A DNA stretch of 64,000 bases, taken from assembly GCF_001874145.1 (NCBI RefSeq), contig NZ_MPCX01000003.1, positions 62,001-126,000 on the forward strand, given 5' to 3'. Both the position numbers and the translations under genes were made by a program. Shown here piece by piece: positions 17,666-25,190 of this stretch (the stretch's first letter is position 1; each line of letters opens with the position of its first letter). Below the pieces are notes generated by a model. The model was given only the letters and a program-made list of their open reading frames with translations. It was not told where the DNA came from and ran no database searches. The DNA comes from Lacinutrix sp. MedPE-SW (GTDB lineage: Bacteria; Bacteroidota; Bacteroidia; Flavobacteriales; Flavobacteriaceae).

Positions 17666-17982
17666 TAGAAATCATTACTATTTTCGTCCATTTCTGGATC
17701 TTGTATCGCTTCTGGATCATTATCATCAAAATCTTCATAATCGTCTTCATCATAATTTTCCATTGTAGCCTCTAATTTGGTACTTACTTTTACTAAATAC
17801 TTAGTGTCTTGGGTAATTAGTTCTACAGCTTCTACTAGCTCGTTTTTTGCATTTTTAAAAGCAACTATATGTCTATCGTCATAACCGTCTGGAAATTTCT
17901 CTACCAACATGGCTAAAATTTCTGGTGTTAATTTTTTAAAATCTACAATAACGCGTTTTAAATGTTCGTGTCTGTTTTTCAT
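17665..17982 (-). CDS. Small acidic hypothetical protein of the polyamine operon
   Basis: This 105-residue cytoplasmic protein is of unknown family. The first 75 residues form a mixed alpha/beta domain (VIVDFKKLTPEILAMLVEKF ending STKLEATM). The last 30 are extremely acidic (NYDEDDYEDFDDNDPEAI onward). Such a tail could bind cationic polyamines or a basic partner, but that is a guess. It lies 2 bases after the deoxyhypusine-synthase-like gene and overlaps the RMD1-family start by one base, which places it firmly in that operon. Confidence 0.7.
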   Translation of the reverse strand: MKNRHEHLKRVIVDFKKLTPEILAMLVEKFPDGYDDRHIVAFKNAKNELVEAVELITQDTKYLVKVSTKLEATMENYDEDDYEDFDDNDPEAIQDPEMDENSNDF

Positions 17983-17984
17983 AA

Positions 17985-18959
17985 TTATTGGTTTAATAAG
18001 TATGCAAAAATTAACGGTGCTACAATAGTAGCATCACTTTCTATTATAAATTTTGGTGTGTCTATATCTAGTTTTCCCCAAGTAATTTTCTCATTTGGTA
18101 CTGCACCAGAGTATGAGCCATAACTTGTTGTAGAATCACTAATTTGACAGAAATAACTCCAAAATGGTGTTTCTGGTCTTTCCATGTCTTGATATAACAT
18201 TGGTACTACGCAAATAGGAAAATCTCCTGCAATTCCGCCTCCAATTTGAAAAAAGCCTATTCCATTTTCTGAATTATCTGTATACCAATCTGCTAAAAAA
18301 GTCATGTACTCAATACCAGATTTCATTGTACTTGCTTTAAGCTCGCCTTTAAGCACGTAGCTTGCAAAAATGTTTCCCATTGTACTGTCTTCCCAACCTG
18401 GGCAAACTATTGGCAGGTTTTTTTGGGCCGCTGCATACATCCAAGAATCTTTTAAATCTATTTCGTAATACTGCTCTAAAACTCCAGATAATAACATTTT
18501 ATACATATACTCATGCGGTAAATAACGTTCTCCATTAGCTTCGGCATCTTTCCAGATTTTTACAATATGTTGTTGTAGCCTCCTAAATGCTTCTTCTTCT
18601 GGAATACAAGTATCTGTTACACGATTTAAACCTTTTTCAAGTAAATCCCACTCATCTTGTGGTGTTAAATCGCGATAATTAGGTACACGTTTGTAATGAG
18701 AATGTGCTACTAAATTCATAATATCTTCCTCAAGGTTTGCACCTGTACAAGAGATTATTTGAACTTTGTCTTGTCTTATCATTTCGGCAAAACTTTTACC
18801 AAGTTCTGCCGTACTCATTGCACCTGCTAATGATACTAACATTTTAGCTCCACTTTCTAATTGTGCTTCGTAACCTTTTGCTGCATCAACTAATGCTGCT
18901 GCATTAAAATGCAAATAGTGTTTTTCTATAAATTGAGAAATTGGTCCTTTAGTATTCAT
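17985..18959 (-). CDS. Deoxyhypusine-synthase-like protein, canonical Lys absent
   Basis: This 324-residue NAD-binding protein belongs to the deoxyhypusine synthase superfamily. Conserved features are the early SCTGANLEEDI (residues 70-80) and the late SGAVPNEKITWGKLD (284-298), matching SGARPDEAVSWGK in the eukaryotic enzyme. The segment that carries the catalytic lysine in eukaryotes (GGGVVKHH) reads GGGIAGDFP here (240-248), with glycine at the lysine position. Bacteria lack eIF5A, so a polyamine-forming reaction on putrescine or agmatine is more likely than hypusination. The ATG at 18959 is preferred over an upstream ATG at 18980, because the protein then starts MNTKGPISQF as relatives do and overlaps the agmatinase gene by 11 bases. 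Confidence 0.85.
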   Translation of the reverse strand: MNTKGPISQFIEKHYLHFNAAALVDAAKGYEAQLESGAKMLVSLAGAMSTAELGKSFAEMIRQDKVQIISCTGANLEEDIMNLVAHSHYKRVPNYRDLTPQDEWDLLEKGLNRVTDTCIPEEEAFRRLQQHIVKIWKDAEANGERYLPHEYMYKMLLSGVLEQYYEIDLKDSWMYAAAQKNLPIVCPGWEDSTMGNIFASYVLKGELKASTMKSGIEYMTFLADWYTDNSENGIGFFQIGGGIAGDFPICVVPMLYQDMERPETPFWSYFCQISDSTTSYGSYSGAVPNEKITWGKLDIDTPKFIIESDATIVAPLIFAYLLNQ

Positions 18960-19887
18960 CGTCTTCGTTGTATTTAGCACTATTATTTTTTTGTTTTACA
19001 TTCTCGTAAGCATTGTCGTAATCTGCTTCGGCATCATCATTTTCAAATTTATAGCTTAGCATTTTGTAGTATAATTTTGCTGCTAAAAAATCTGAAGATT
19101 TATCAATTTTATTTGGGCATAACTCGACAATATCAAAACCTACTACATTTTTCTCTTCGAATACTTGCTTTAAAAATTCTAATGTTTCATACCATAATAA
19201 ACCGCCAGGTTCTGGTGTTCCTGTACTTGGCATTATTGAAGGATCAAATGCGTCTAAATCTATAGTGATAAATACATTCTCTGTCATTTGATCTACTGCA
19301 CTATCCATCCAAGTATCATCTATAGCCATTTCATGAGCAAAGTACGTTTTCTCTTTGTCCATTACTGTAGTTTCAATAACATCCATAGAACGAATACCTA
19401 CTTGAATTAAGTTAGTCGTTTGGCTAGCTTCGTAAACAGCACAAGCGTGGTTACATGTTGAGCCTTCGTATTCTTTACGCAAATCTGCATGTGCATCAAG
19501 CTGTAATACAGTTAAGCTTGGATACATTTCATTAAAGGCACGAATAGTACCAATAGAGATTGAATGTTCTCCTCCAAATATGGTAACAAACTTATTTTTT
19601 TTAATGTATTTTTTAGTTTCTTTATGCACAGCATCTACCATTGCTTCTGGCGAGCTGTTTTCAGTCACAGCTTCTGCTAGATAAATACCTTGTTTGTAAA
19701 CTTCGGTTTCTGTTTCAATGTCGTATAGCTCCATATTTTCTGAAGCATTTAAAAATGCATCTGGACCTTTATCTGCGCCTTTTTGCCAAGTACTTGTACC
19801 ATCGTAAGGCACAGGAATTAAAACAATTTTTGATGTTTCTAGCTTAGAGAACTCTTCTCCAATACCAGCATAAGTTTTAGTTTGCAT
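18949..19887 (-). CDS. speB: Agmatinase (ureohydrolase family)
   Basis: This 312-residue enzyme hydrolyses agmatine to putrescine and urea (the family also includes arginases and other ureohydrolases). The binuclear manganese ligands are in FGGEHSISIG (His near 115), LDAHADLR (about 138-144) and TIDLDAFDPSIMPSTGTPEPGG (about 217-238). The PSTGTPEPGG ending fits agmatinase-like members. The last 25 residues are an acidic tail (ENDDAEADYDNAYEN). It overlaps the decarboxylase gene before it and the deoxyhypusine-synthase-like gene after it by 11 bases each. Together with the decarboxylase it makes putrescine from arginine. Confidence 0.88.
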   Translation of the reverse strand: MQTKTYAGIGEEFSKLETSKIVLIPVPYDGTSTWQKGADKGPDAFLNASENMELYDIETETEVYKQGIYLAEAVTENSSPEAMVDAVHKETKKYIKKNKFVTIFGGEHSISIGTIRAFNEMYPSLTVLQLDAHADLRKEYEGSTCNHACAVYEASQTTNLIQVGIRSMDVIETTVMDKEKTYFAHEMAIDDTWMDSAVDQMTENVFITIDLDAFDPSIMPSTGTPEPGGLLWYETLEFLKQVFEEKNVVGFDIVELCPNKIDKSSDFLAAKLYYKMLSYKFENDDAEADYDNAYENVKQKNNSAKYNEDDEY

Positions 19888-21274
19888 AACCTAAAATTTT
19901 AAGTAAGTCTTCACTTTTTTGTTGTTCGCTAAATAGTTTTGTTGTAATGTTTCCGTCTTTATCTTTATTTATTAAAATGTGTTTTGGCGACGGTATTAAG
20001 CAGTGTTGCAAACCTCCAAAACCGCCAATAGTTTCTTGGTAAGCACCTGTATTAAAAAACCCTATATATAAAGGTTTGTCTTTATTATATTTTGGTAAAT
20101 AAATGGCATTCATGTGTTGTTCACTATTGTAATAATCATCACTATCGCAAGTTAAACCTCCAAGTAAAACACGCTCATAACTAGACTCCCATCTATTTAT
20201 TGCTAGCATTACAAAACGCTTATTTATAGCCCATGTATCTGGAAGAGTTGTTATAAACGATGAATTTATCATGTTCCATTTCTCACGATCGTTTTGTTGC
20301 TTTTGGTATAACACCTCGTAAATTGCGCCACCACTTTCTCCTACTGTAAAACTTCCAAATTCTGTAAATATATTTGGTACATCTACTTCTTCTTCCTCAC
20401 ATGTAAGTTTAATTTGGTTTACAATCTCGTCTACCATATACTCATAGTCAAAGTCGAATGCTAATGAGTTTTTAATAGGAAATCCACCACCAATATTTAA
20501 GCTATTTAAGCTTGGACATATTTTTTTTAAGCTTGTATATACTTTTAAACATTTTTGTAATTCATTCCAGTAATAAGCATTATCACGAATACCTGTATTT
20601 ATAAAAAAGTGTAACATTTTAAGGTTAACCTTTTCATTGTTTTGAATTTTATTTTTGTAAAAAGGAACAATGTTTTTGTAGCCAATTCCTAAACGTGATG
20701 TATAAAACTCGAACTTAGGTTCTTCTTCTGATGCTATACGAATACCAATGTTGTAATTACCTTTTATTTCTGCAGACAACAAATCTATTTCTTCGTAATT
20801 ATCGATAATTGGAATACAGTTTTTTTGTCCGTTATTAATTAACCTTGCAATGTTTGTTACATACTGTGCACGTTTAAAACCGTTACTTATAACAAATGTT
20901 TCGTTTGTTATTTTGCCTTCTGCTTTTAGGTTCTCTACAATATCAATATCGAAAGCAGATGATGTTTCTATATGAATATTATTAGTTAATGCCTCGTTTA
21001 AAACATGCTTAAAGTGTGAGCTTTTTGTACAATAGCAATAATTGTAAGTTCCTTTATAATCATGTTTTTCTATAGCATTTGCAAACCATTGTTTTGCTCG
21101 CTGTATATTATTTGATATTTGTGGCAAATAGGTAAACTTTAAAGGCGCACCATATTCTTCTACCAATTTCATAAGATCAATATCATGAAACTGAAGTTGA
21201 TTTTTTTCAAGTTTGAATTCTTCTTGAGGAAAATCAAAAGTTTGATTGATTAAATCAATATATTTTGTATTCAT
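19877..21274 (-). CDS. speA: Arginine decarboxylase, short alanine-racemase-fold type
   Basis: This 465-residue PLP enzyme has an alanine-racemase-like TIM barrel (about 40-310) followed by a beta domain. The PLP lysine is K84 in CYCTKSSHF. The phosphate-binding glycines are in LNIGGGFP (about 260), and FTEFGSFTVGESG and LLGGLTCDSDD follow, with the cysteine of the second active-site half. It is much shorter than E. coli SpeA (about 650), lacking the large insert, as is common for Bacteroidota. It makes agmatine from arginine and heads the operon 21274-16886. A 425-base upstream region holds a possible structured RNA. Confidence 0.87.
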   Translation of the reverse strand: MNTKYIDLINQTFDFPQEEFKLEKNQLQFHDIDLMKLVEEYGAPLKFTYLPQISNNIQRAKQWFANAIEKHDYKGTYNYCYCTKSSHFKHVLNEALTNNIHIETSSAFDIDIVENLKAEGKITNETFVISNGFKRAQYVTNIARLINNGQKNCIPIIDNYEEIDLLSAEIKGNYNIGIRIASEEEPKFEFYTSRLGIGYKNIVPFYKNKIQNNEKVNLKMLHFFINTGIRDNAYYWNELQKCLKVYTSLKKICPSLNSLNIGGGFPIKNSLAFDFDYEYMVDEIVNQIKLTCEEEEVDVPNIFTEFGSFTVGESGGAIYEVLYQKQQNDREKWNMINSSFITTLPDTWAINKRFVMLAINRWESSYERVLLGGLTCDSDDYYNSEQHMNAIYLPKYNKDKPLYIGFFNTGAYQETIGGFGGLQHCLIPSPKHILINKDKDGNITTKLFSEQQKSEDLLKILGYAN

Positions 21275-21344
21275 TATAATTTTTAAAAAACGTTAAGATT
21301 TAGTTTAAAAAACAACATTTAATGCTGTTGAAAATAAATTAAAA

Positions 21345-21500
21345 CGTTCCTCTCAAACTTGTATAATTAAGTCTGTTGTAGGTACAAAGCCATAGTAGTG
21401 TTGGCTTGCAACTATTGAAGTAAAAGCGGAAGTTAGCTCTAAAATTCGGTTACTTAAACGATAAGCTGCTTTTGAGAATGACTTCCTATTGCTCAAAAAC
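21345..21500. ncRNA. Candidate structured RNA upstream of the decarboxylase gene, family unassigned
   Basis: The block stands out from its AT-rich surroundings by higher GC and by nested complementary segments. TCTCAAA near 21351-21357 pairs with TTTGAGA near 21471-21477. GGAAGT (21429-21434) pairs with ACTTCC (21481-21486). A small hairpin GTTG-GCTTG-CAAC is near 21400. AAAGC and AGCT near 21423-21440 can pair with AGCT and GCTTT near 21464-21473. No long open frame covers it. It could be an independent small RNA (6S-like in length and long-hairpin form) or, on the minus strand, a 5' leader of the polyamine operon. The strand is not settled. Confidence 0.4.
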
Positions 21501-21653
21501 CCGAACATATAAACACGGTTCAATTTGTTCAGCTATATTATATACTTGTTAAAGTAATAATATTATAACGATGCAAATGAAATACTTTTTTTTGAATTTC
21601 AAATTAATTTTATATTATTTTTTAATTTATTTCTTAATTACTTGATTTACTGA

Positions 21654-21683
21654 TTGTTTAAGCCGTAATAATTTGTAGATTTA
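21654..21683 (+). promoter_or_regulatory. Probable promoter of the ASCH lipoprotein gene
   Basis: TTG (21654-21656), a 19-base spacer and TAGATTTA (21676-21683) match the Bacteroidota TTG-N19-TAnnTTTG pattern with one mismatch. The ATG follows 16 bases later, giving a very short leader. Confidence 0.45.
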
Positions 21684-21699
21684 AGGTTAAAACAACACT

Positions 21700-22254
21700 A
21701 TGAAGCCATATTATTTTATCATTTTTTTTATTTTTTTTCAATGTAAAAGCGACATTGAAAATAATTCTATACAAGATAATACTGTTGAAAATTCGGTGAA
21801 TACAATGTGGAATAATTTTACTAAAGCAAATCCTGAATATAAAACTGAAGCTGTTCCAGATTCTTGGTTTTTTCATGACAATAAAAGTGATGCAAATAGG
21901 TTAGCACAGCTTACTTTAAATGGAAAAAAAAGAGCCAGTTCTGGTTTATATTTATGGTACAAAGAGGCAAATGCAAGTTTACCTAAGGTTGGAACAAAAC
22001 AAATAGTTACCAATTATAACGGGCGTGCCATTGCTATAATTGAAACTAAAAAAGTAGATACTATACCATTTAGTAATATCACTAAAGCTTATGCTGCGTT
22101 AGATATGGGAACTACTATAGAGCCACTTAAAAAGTGGAAAAATGCACATTGGGCATTTTTTACAAATGCACTAAAAGAAAGTGGCAAGCACCCTACACAA
22201 AATATGCTAGTGGTTTGTGAGGTTTTTGAAACTATTTGGCCAATAAAAAAGTAA
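21700..22254 (+). CDS. ASCH-domain lipoprotein
   Basis: This 184-residue protein has a short lipoprotein signal (MKPYYFIIFFIFFQC, Cys15) and then an ASCH domain from about residue 45 to the end. The ASCH pattern is seen in LTLNGKKRASSGLYLWY, the central NGRAIAIIETKKVDTIPF, and the closing NMLVVCEVFETIWP. ASCH proteins have a PUA-like fold, and most are thought to bind RNA in the cytoplasm, so a lipid-anchored envelope copy is odd. If translation started downstream it would be cytoplasmic, but no good internal ATG precedes the domain except in NTMWNNF. Convergent with the pseudouridine synthase gene. Confidence 0.75.
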   Translation: MKPYYFIIFFIFFQCKSDIENNSIQDNTVENSVNTMWNNFTKANPEYKTEAVPDSWFFHDNKSDANRLAQLTLNGKKRASSGLYLWYKEANASLPKVGTKQIVTNYNGRAIAIIETKKVDTIPFSNITKAYAALDMGTTIEPLKKWKNAHWAFFTNALKESGKHPTQNMLVVCEVFETIWPIKK

Positions 22255-22272
22255 TTATATAAAGAGAAAGCT

Positions 22273-23130
22273 TTACATCATCATAAGCGTTTGCACTTCT
22301 TGCTCTGTTAAAATTTTCCAATTTCCTCTTGGAATATCTTTTTTAGTTAAATGAGCAATTTGTACGCAGTCGATTTTTACTAATTCGTATTTAAAATAAT
22401 CGAAAATAGTATGTAAAATAGTATTTCCTGTATTTTTAATTTTAATACCTATTTCGTTTTTTCTATTATCTACGTAATCTATTTCTTCAACATTTATTTG
22501 TTTGCCTTCAATACGTAAACCTTCACGAATTTTCTTTAAATCTTCTAATCTTAAATTTTTGTCTAATTCTAAATGAAATAAACGCACAACACCTTTATTA
22601 GAGTTTGTAAACCTATCTACAACTTTATCGTCGTTTGTAAATAATAAAAGACCAGTAGAGTTTCTACCTAAACGACCAATTGGCTTTATACGAGAACTTG
22701 TTGCATTTGCAACCAAATCCATAACCGTTTTACCTTTGTACTCACTTGTTGTTGTAGCAAAGCCTTTAGGTTTGTTTAATAAAACATAAGCCTTTTTTTC
22801 TGGATTTATTCGAGCACCATCGTAACGTACCTCATCTTCTAACTTTACTTTATAACCCATTTCTGTAACTACTTTACCGTTTACAGTTACTAGGCCTGTT
22901 GCAATATGAACATCTGCATCTCGACGAGAACAAATACCGGCATTAGCTACATATTTATTTAAACGAATCTCGTTAGAGTTACTCGCTTTTTTTGGTGAAG
23001 ATTGCTTTTTAATTGGAGCATTACCACGAGCAAAACTTTTACTTTTAACATTTCCTGCACCTCTACCAGAAGATTTGCTATTTCCAGATGCTTTAGATTT
23101 TCCTTGACGTTGTCCGCTTTGTTTACTCAT
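22273..23130 (-). CDS. Ribosomal large-subunit pseudouridine synthase, RsuA/RluB/RluF family
   Basis: This 285-residue rRNA pseudouridine synthase has a basic, low-complexity N-terminal extension (about 1-50, rich in Ser, Gly and Lys). An S4 RNA-binding domain follows (IRLNKYVANAGICSRRDADVHI, about 52-110), then the catalytic domain with the active-site aspartate replaced in context as PIGRLGRNSTGLLLFTNDD (about 176-194). In this family the catalytic Asp normally lies in GRLDxxTxGL. Here that position reads GRLGRNSTGL, with Gly instead of Asp, which questions activity. It has its own promoter and is downstream of the mevalonate-type operon on the same strand. Confidence 0.82.
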   Translation of the reverse strand: MSKQSGQRQGKSKASGNSKSSGRGAGNVKSKSFARGNAPIKKQSSPKKASNSNEIRLNKYVANAGICSRRDADVHIATGLVTVNGKVVTEMGYKVKLEDEVRYDGARINPEKKAYVLLNKPKGFATTTSEYKGKTVMDLVANATSSRIKPIGRLGRNSTGLLLFTNDDKVVDRFTNSNKGVVRLFHLELDKNLRLEDLKKIREGLRIEGKQINVEEIDYVDNRKNEIGIKIKNTGNTILHTIFDYFKYELVKIDCVQIAHLTKKDIPRGNWKILTEQEVQTLMMM

Positions 23131-23167
23131 GACTTAATAATTTAATACTCAACAATTTTTGAGGATG

Positions 23168-23175
23168 CAAAGATA
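23168..23175 (-). promoter_or_regulatory. Flavobacterial -7 element before the pseudouridine synthase gene
   Basis: On the minus strand the sequence reads TATCTTTG, an exact TAnnTTTG match, about 38 bases before the ATG. No TTG at the usual -33 distance is seen. Confidence 0.5.
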
Positions 23176-23249
23176 GTTTATAATTTGAGAAATTTATATA
23201 AATTCTCATGAGATTACAAGACTGCTTTACAAGCTAAAGTTAAGCAATA

Positions 23250-24200
23250 TTAATCTTTATATTCTACTGTAGATTGCCTTTCTCTATTTACAGTTAATTT
23301 GGTAACGTCTGGCCTTGAATAATGACCAACAGGATCGAAATTTTGGCGTTCTTCGTATACACGATTAAAATCTATAGTTTGTATAATTAACGCTTCAGTA
23401 TTAATAACTGGTTCTATAATCCATTCGCCATCTGGTCCTGCAATACAACTACCACCATTAGCCAATGTTTCTGGGCAATTTTCTAATATTTTATCTCGAT
23501 GTGGTATTTGTTTTGGAAATCTATCTTTGGTCATTATACTAGATACCGAAACTACAAATGAGCGCGATTCTCTAGCAATAAAACGCGTAATATCTCTAGT
23601 ATTATGGTCACTTCCAGGCCAAACTGCTATATGTAAATTTTCTCCTAAACCATATAATGCCGTACGTGGCAATGGCATCCAGTTTTCCCAACAGTTTAAA
23701 CCTCCAACTGTAAATTGTTTTAGTTTATGTACTTTTAAGCCATTGCCATCGCCTGGAGACCATGTTAATCTCTCATCGTAAGTTGGTTGTAGTTTTCTGT
23801 GTACAGACTGTATTTCTCCATGTTCGTTAATGTAAACCAAAGAGGCGTAAATTGAATGCCCGCCACGGTTTTTAGCACGCTCCATAATACCTAGGTATAC
23901 TGCTATTTTATGTTGTTTTGCTAACTTGCAAATGGTATCTAATTCGCCATCTTCAATTTGAACAGCGTTTCTAACATACTCTGCATGTAATTCTTTATTC
24001 ACTTTTGTATTCCATTCTGCTCCACCAGTTAATGCCAACCAAAACGGATAACCTGGTACTAAAGCTTCACCAAAAACTATAAGTTCGCATTTTAATTTTG
24101 CAGATTCTAATATTCTACTTTCTACTTTTTTAAGTGTTTCAACTTTATTTAATAGCACAGGAGAAATTTGTGCCATCGCTATTTTTAAAGTGTTTTTCAT
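23250..24200 (-). CDS. Nitrilase-family carbon-nitrogen hydrolase
   Basis: This 316-residue cytoplasmic hydrolase carries the catalytic triad: E45 in FGEALVPGYP, K136 in HRKLQPTYDER and C170 in GGLNCWENWMP. The HRKLxPTxxER and NCWEN(W/M)MP spellings are those of true nitrilases (branch 1), which convert nitriles to carboxylic acids and ammonia, rather than amidases. The length is normal. The gene starts one base after the stop of the UbiA-family gene and is therefore in the mevalonate/prenyl operon, although no nitrile pathway is visible nearby. The physiological substrate is unknown. Confidence 0.88.
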   Translation of the reverse strand: MKNTLKIAMAQISPVLLNKVETLKKVESRILESAKLKCELIVFGEALVPGYPFWLALTGGAEWNTKVNKELHAEYVRNAVQIEDGELDTICKLAKQHKIAVYLGIMERAKNRGGHSIYASLVYINEHGEIQSVHRKLQPTYDERLTWSPGDGNGLKVHKLKQFTVGGLNCWENWMPLPRTALYGLGENLHIAVWPGSDHNTRDITRFIARESRSFVVSVSSIMTKDRFPKQIPHRDKILENCPETLANGGSCIAGPDGEWIIEPVINTEALIIQTIDFNRVYEERQNFDPVGHYSRPDVTKLTVNRERQSTVEYKD

Positions 24201-24201
24201 A

Positions 24202-25107
24202 CTACAAAATACGTTTTAAAACTAAATCTATATCTATTAATAAAATACTAAAAACTCCTGCAACAATGATAATTTTTAAAATATTATGTAGAATCACATA
24301 ATGTATTTTAGTTGAAGATTTCCATAGAAAAATTAAAAAAATTACTAGTAAACTAATTGCCAAATAAAAGTAATAATACATAAAACCAATTTCATATTTA
24401 TTAATTAATAAATACAATGGAATTAAAGATATTAAGATTAAAAAAGTTATCATTTTTTTAGAAACACCTTCGCCATAGACAACCGGTATAGTACGGTAAT
24501 TTAATGCTAAATCACCTTTCATATTCTCCAAATCTTTGGCTAATTCCCTTATAGCAACAATTAAAAATAAAAATGATGCGTGTACAAAAATTACAGTATC
24601 GAAGTTTTTGTAATAGATAAAAATGGCAAAAAAAGGAGCTATTGTTAATATTGCTGAAACTAAATTACCAATTATAGGTCTTCTTTTTAATTTGTGAGAG
24701 TAAAACCAAATAGCAAATATATAAACAGAAAAAAACACAACTGCTCTAAAAGACACATAACTAGCCATTACTATAGCAGAAAAATTAAGAACGAAATAAA
24801 AAGATAATTTGGTGTTTTGACTCACCAATTTATCTAACATTGTTTTATTGGGTCTATTAATTAAATCTTTCTCTGAATCGTAAAAATTATTAATTATATA
24901 ACCCGCAGCTACTACTGCTGCAGATGCTAAAACAAGCATAAGTAAGTTTATATCTAATAAAACTTTTTTTGCTGGAATATCGTGGGCAAAAATATATACA
25001 GATGTTAGGTATTGAGCAATTACAATAATTAGAATATTATAACCTCGAACCACAGAAAACATACTAAAAAACTTAAGTAAAATGTGTTTCTGTTTTCTTG
25101 TTAACAT
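24202..25107 (-). CDS. UbiA-family prenyltransferase (geranylgeranylglycerol-phosphate transferase-like)
   Basis: This 301-residue polytopic membrane protein has about eight or nine hydrophobic helices. It has the two UbiA aspartate motifs: NNFYDSEKDLINRPNK (about residues 67-82) and AKDLENMKGDLALNYRT (about 189-205). The second motif and the overall length resemble the archaeal-type geranylgeranylglycerol-phosphate prenyltransferase group often annotated in Flavobacteriaceae, but menaquinone or haem prenyltransferases share the fold. The gene lies in a minus-strand run after the diphosphomevalonate decarboxylase and mevalonate kinase-like genes (83-base gap), fitting use of a mevalonate-derived prenyl diphosphate. 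Confidence 0.8.
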   Translation of the reverse strand: MLTRKQKHILLKFFSMFSVVRGYNILIIVIAQYLTSVYIFAHDIPAKKVLLDINLLMLVLASAAVVAAGYIINNFYDSEKDLINRPNKTMLDKLVSQNTKLSFYFVLNFSAIVMASYVSFRAVVFFSVYIFAIWFYSHKLKRRPIIGNLVSAILTIAPFFAIFIYYKNFDTVIFVHASFLFLIVAIRELAKDLENMKGDLALNYRTIPVVYGEGVSKKMITFLILISLIPLYLLINKYEIGFMYYYFYLAISLLVIFLIFLWKSSTKIHYVILHNILKIIIVAGVFSILLIDIDLVLKRIL

Positions 25108-25190
25108 GAAGTAATTTAAATTACATTTTTAAATATTATTTAAATAGGGTTTAAATCGTTTAAATGATTTAAAACAAAAAATAAGATAAA

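Noticed and set aside
18960-18980. Upstream ATG for the DHS-like gene
   Set aside because: It only adds MLNTTKT, and its overlap with the agmatinase gene is larger than the 11 bases seen elsewhere in the operon.
21345-21500. SRP RNA, tmRNA or RNase P RNA
   Set aside because: A GGAAG word is present, but the SRP GTCAGG and AGCAGCC context is not. The block is too short for tmRNA or RNase P and their signature elements are missing.
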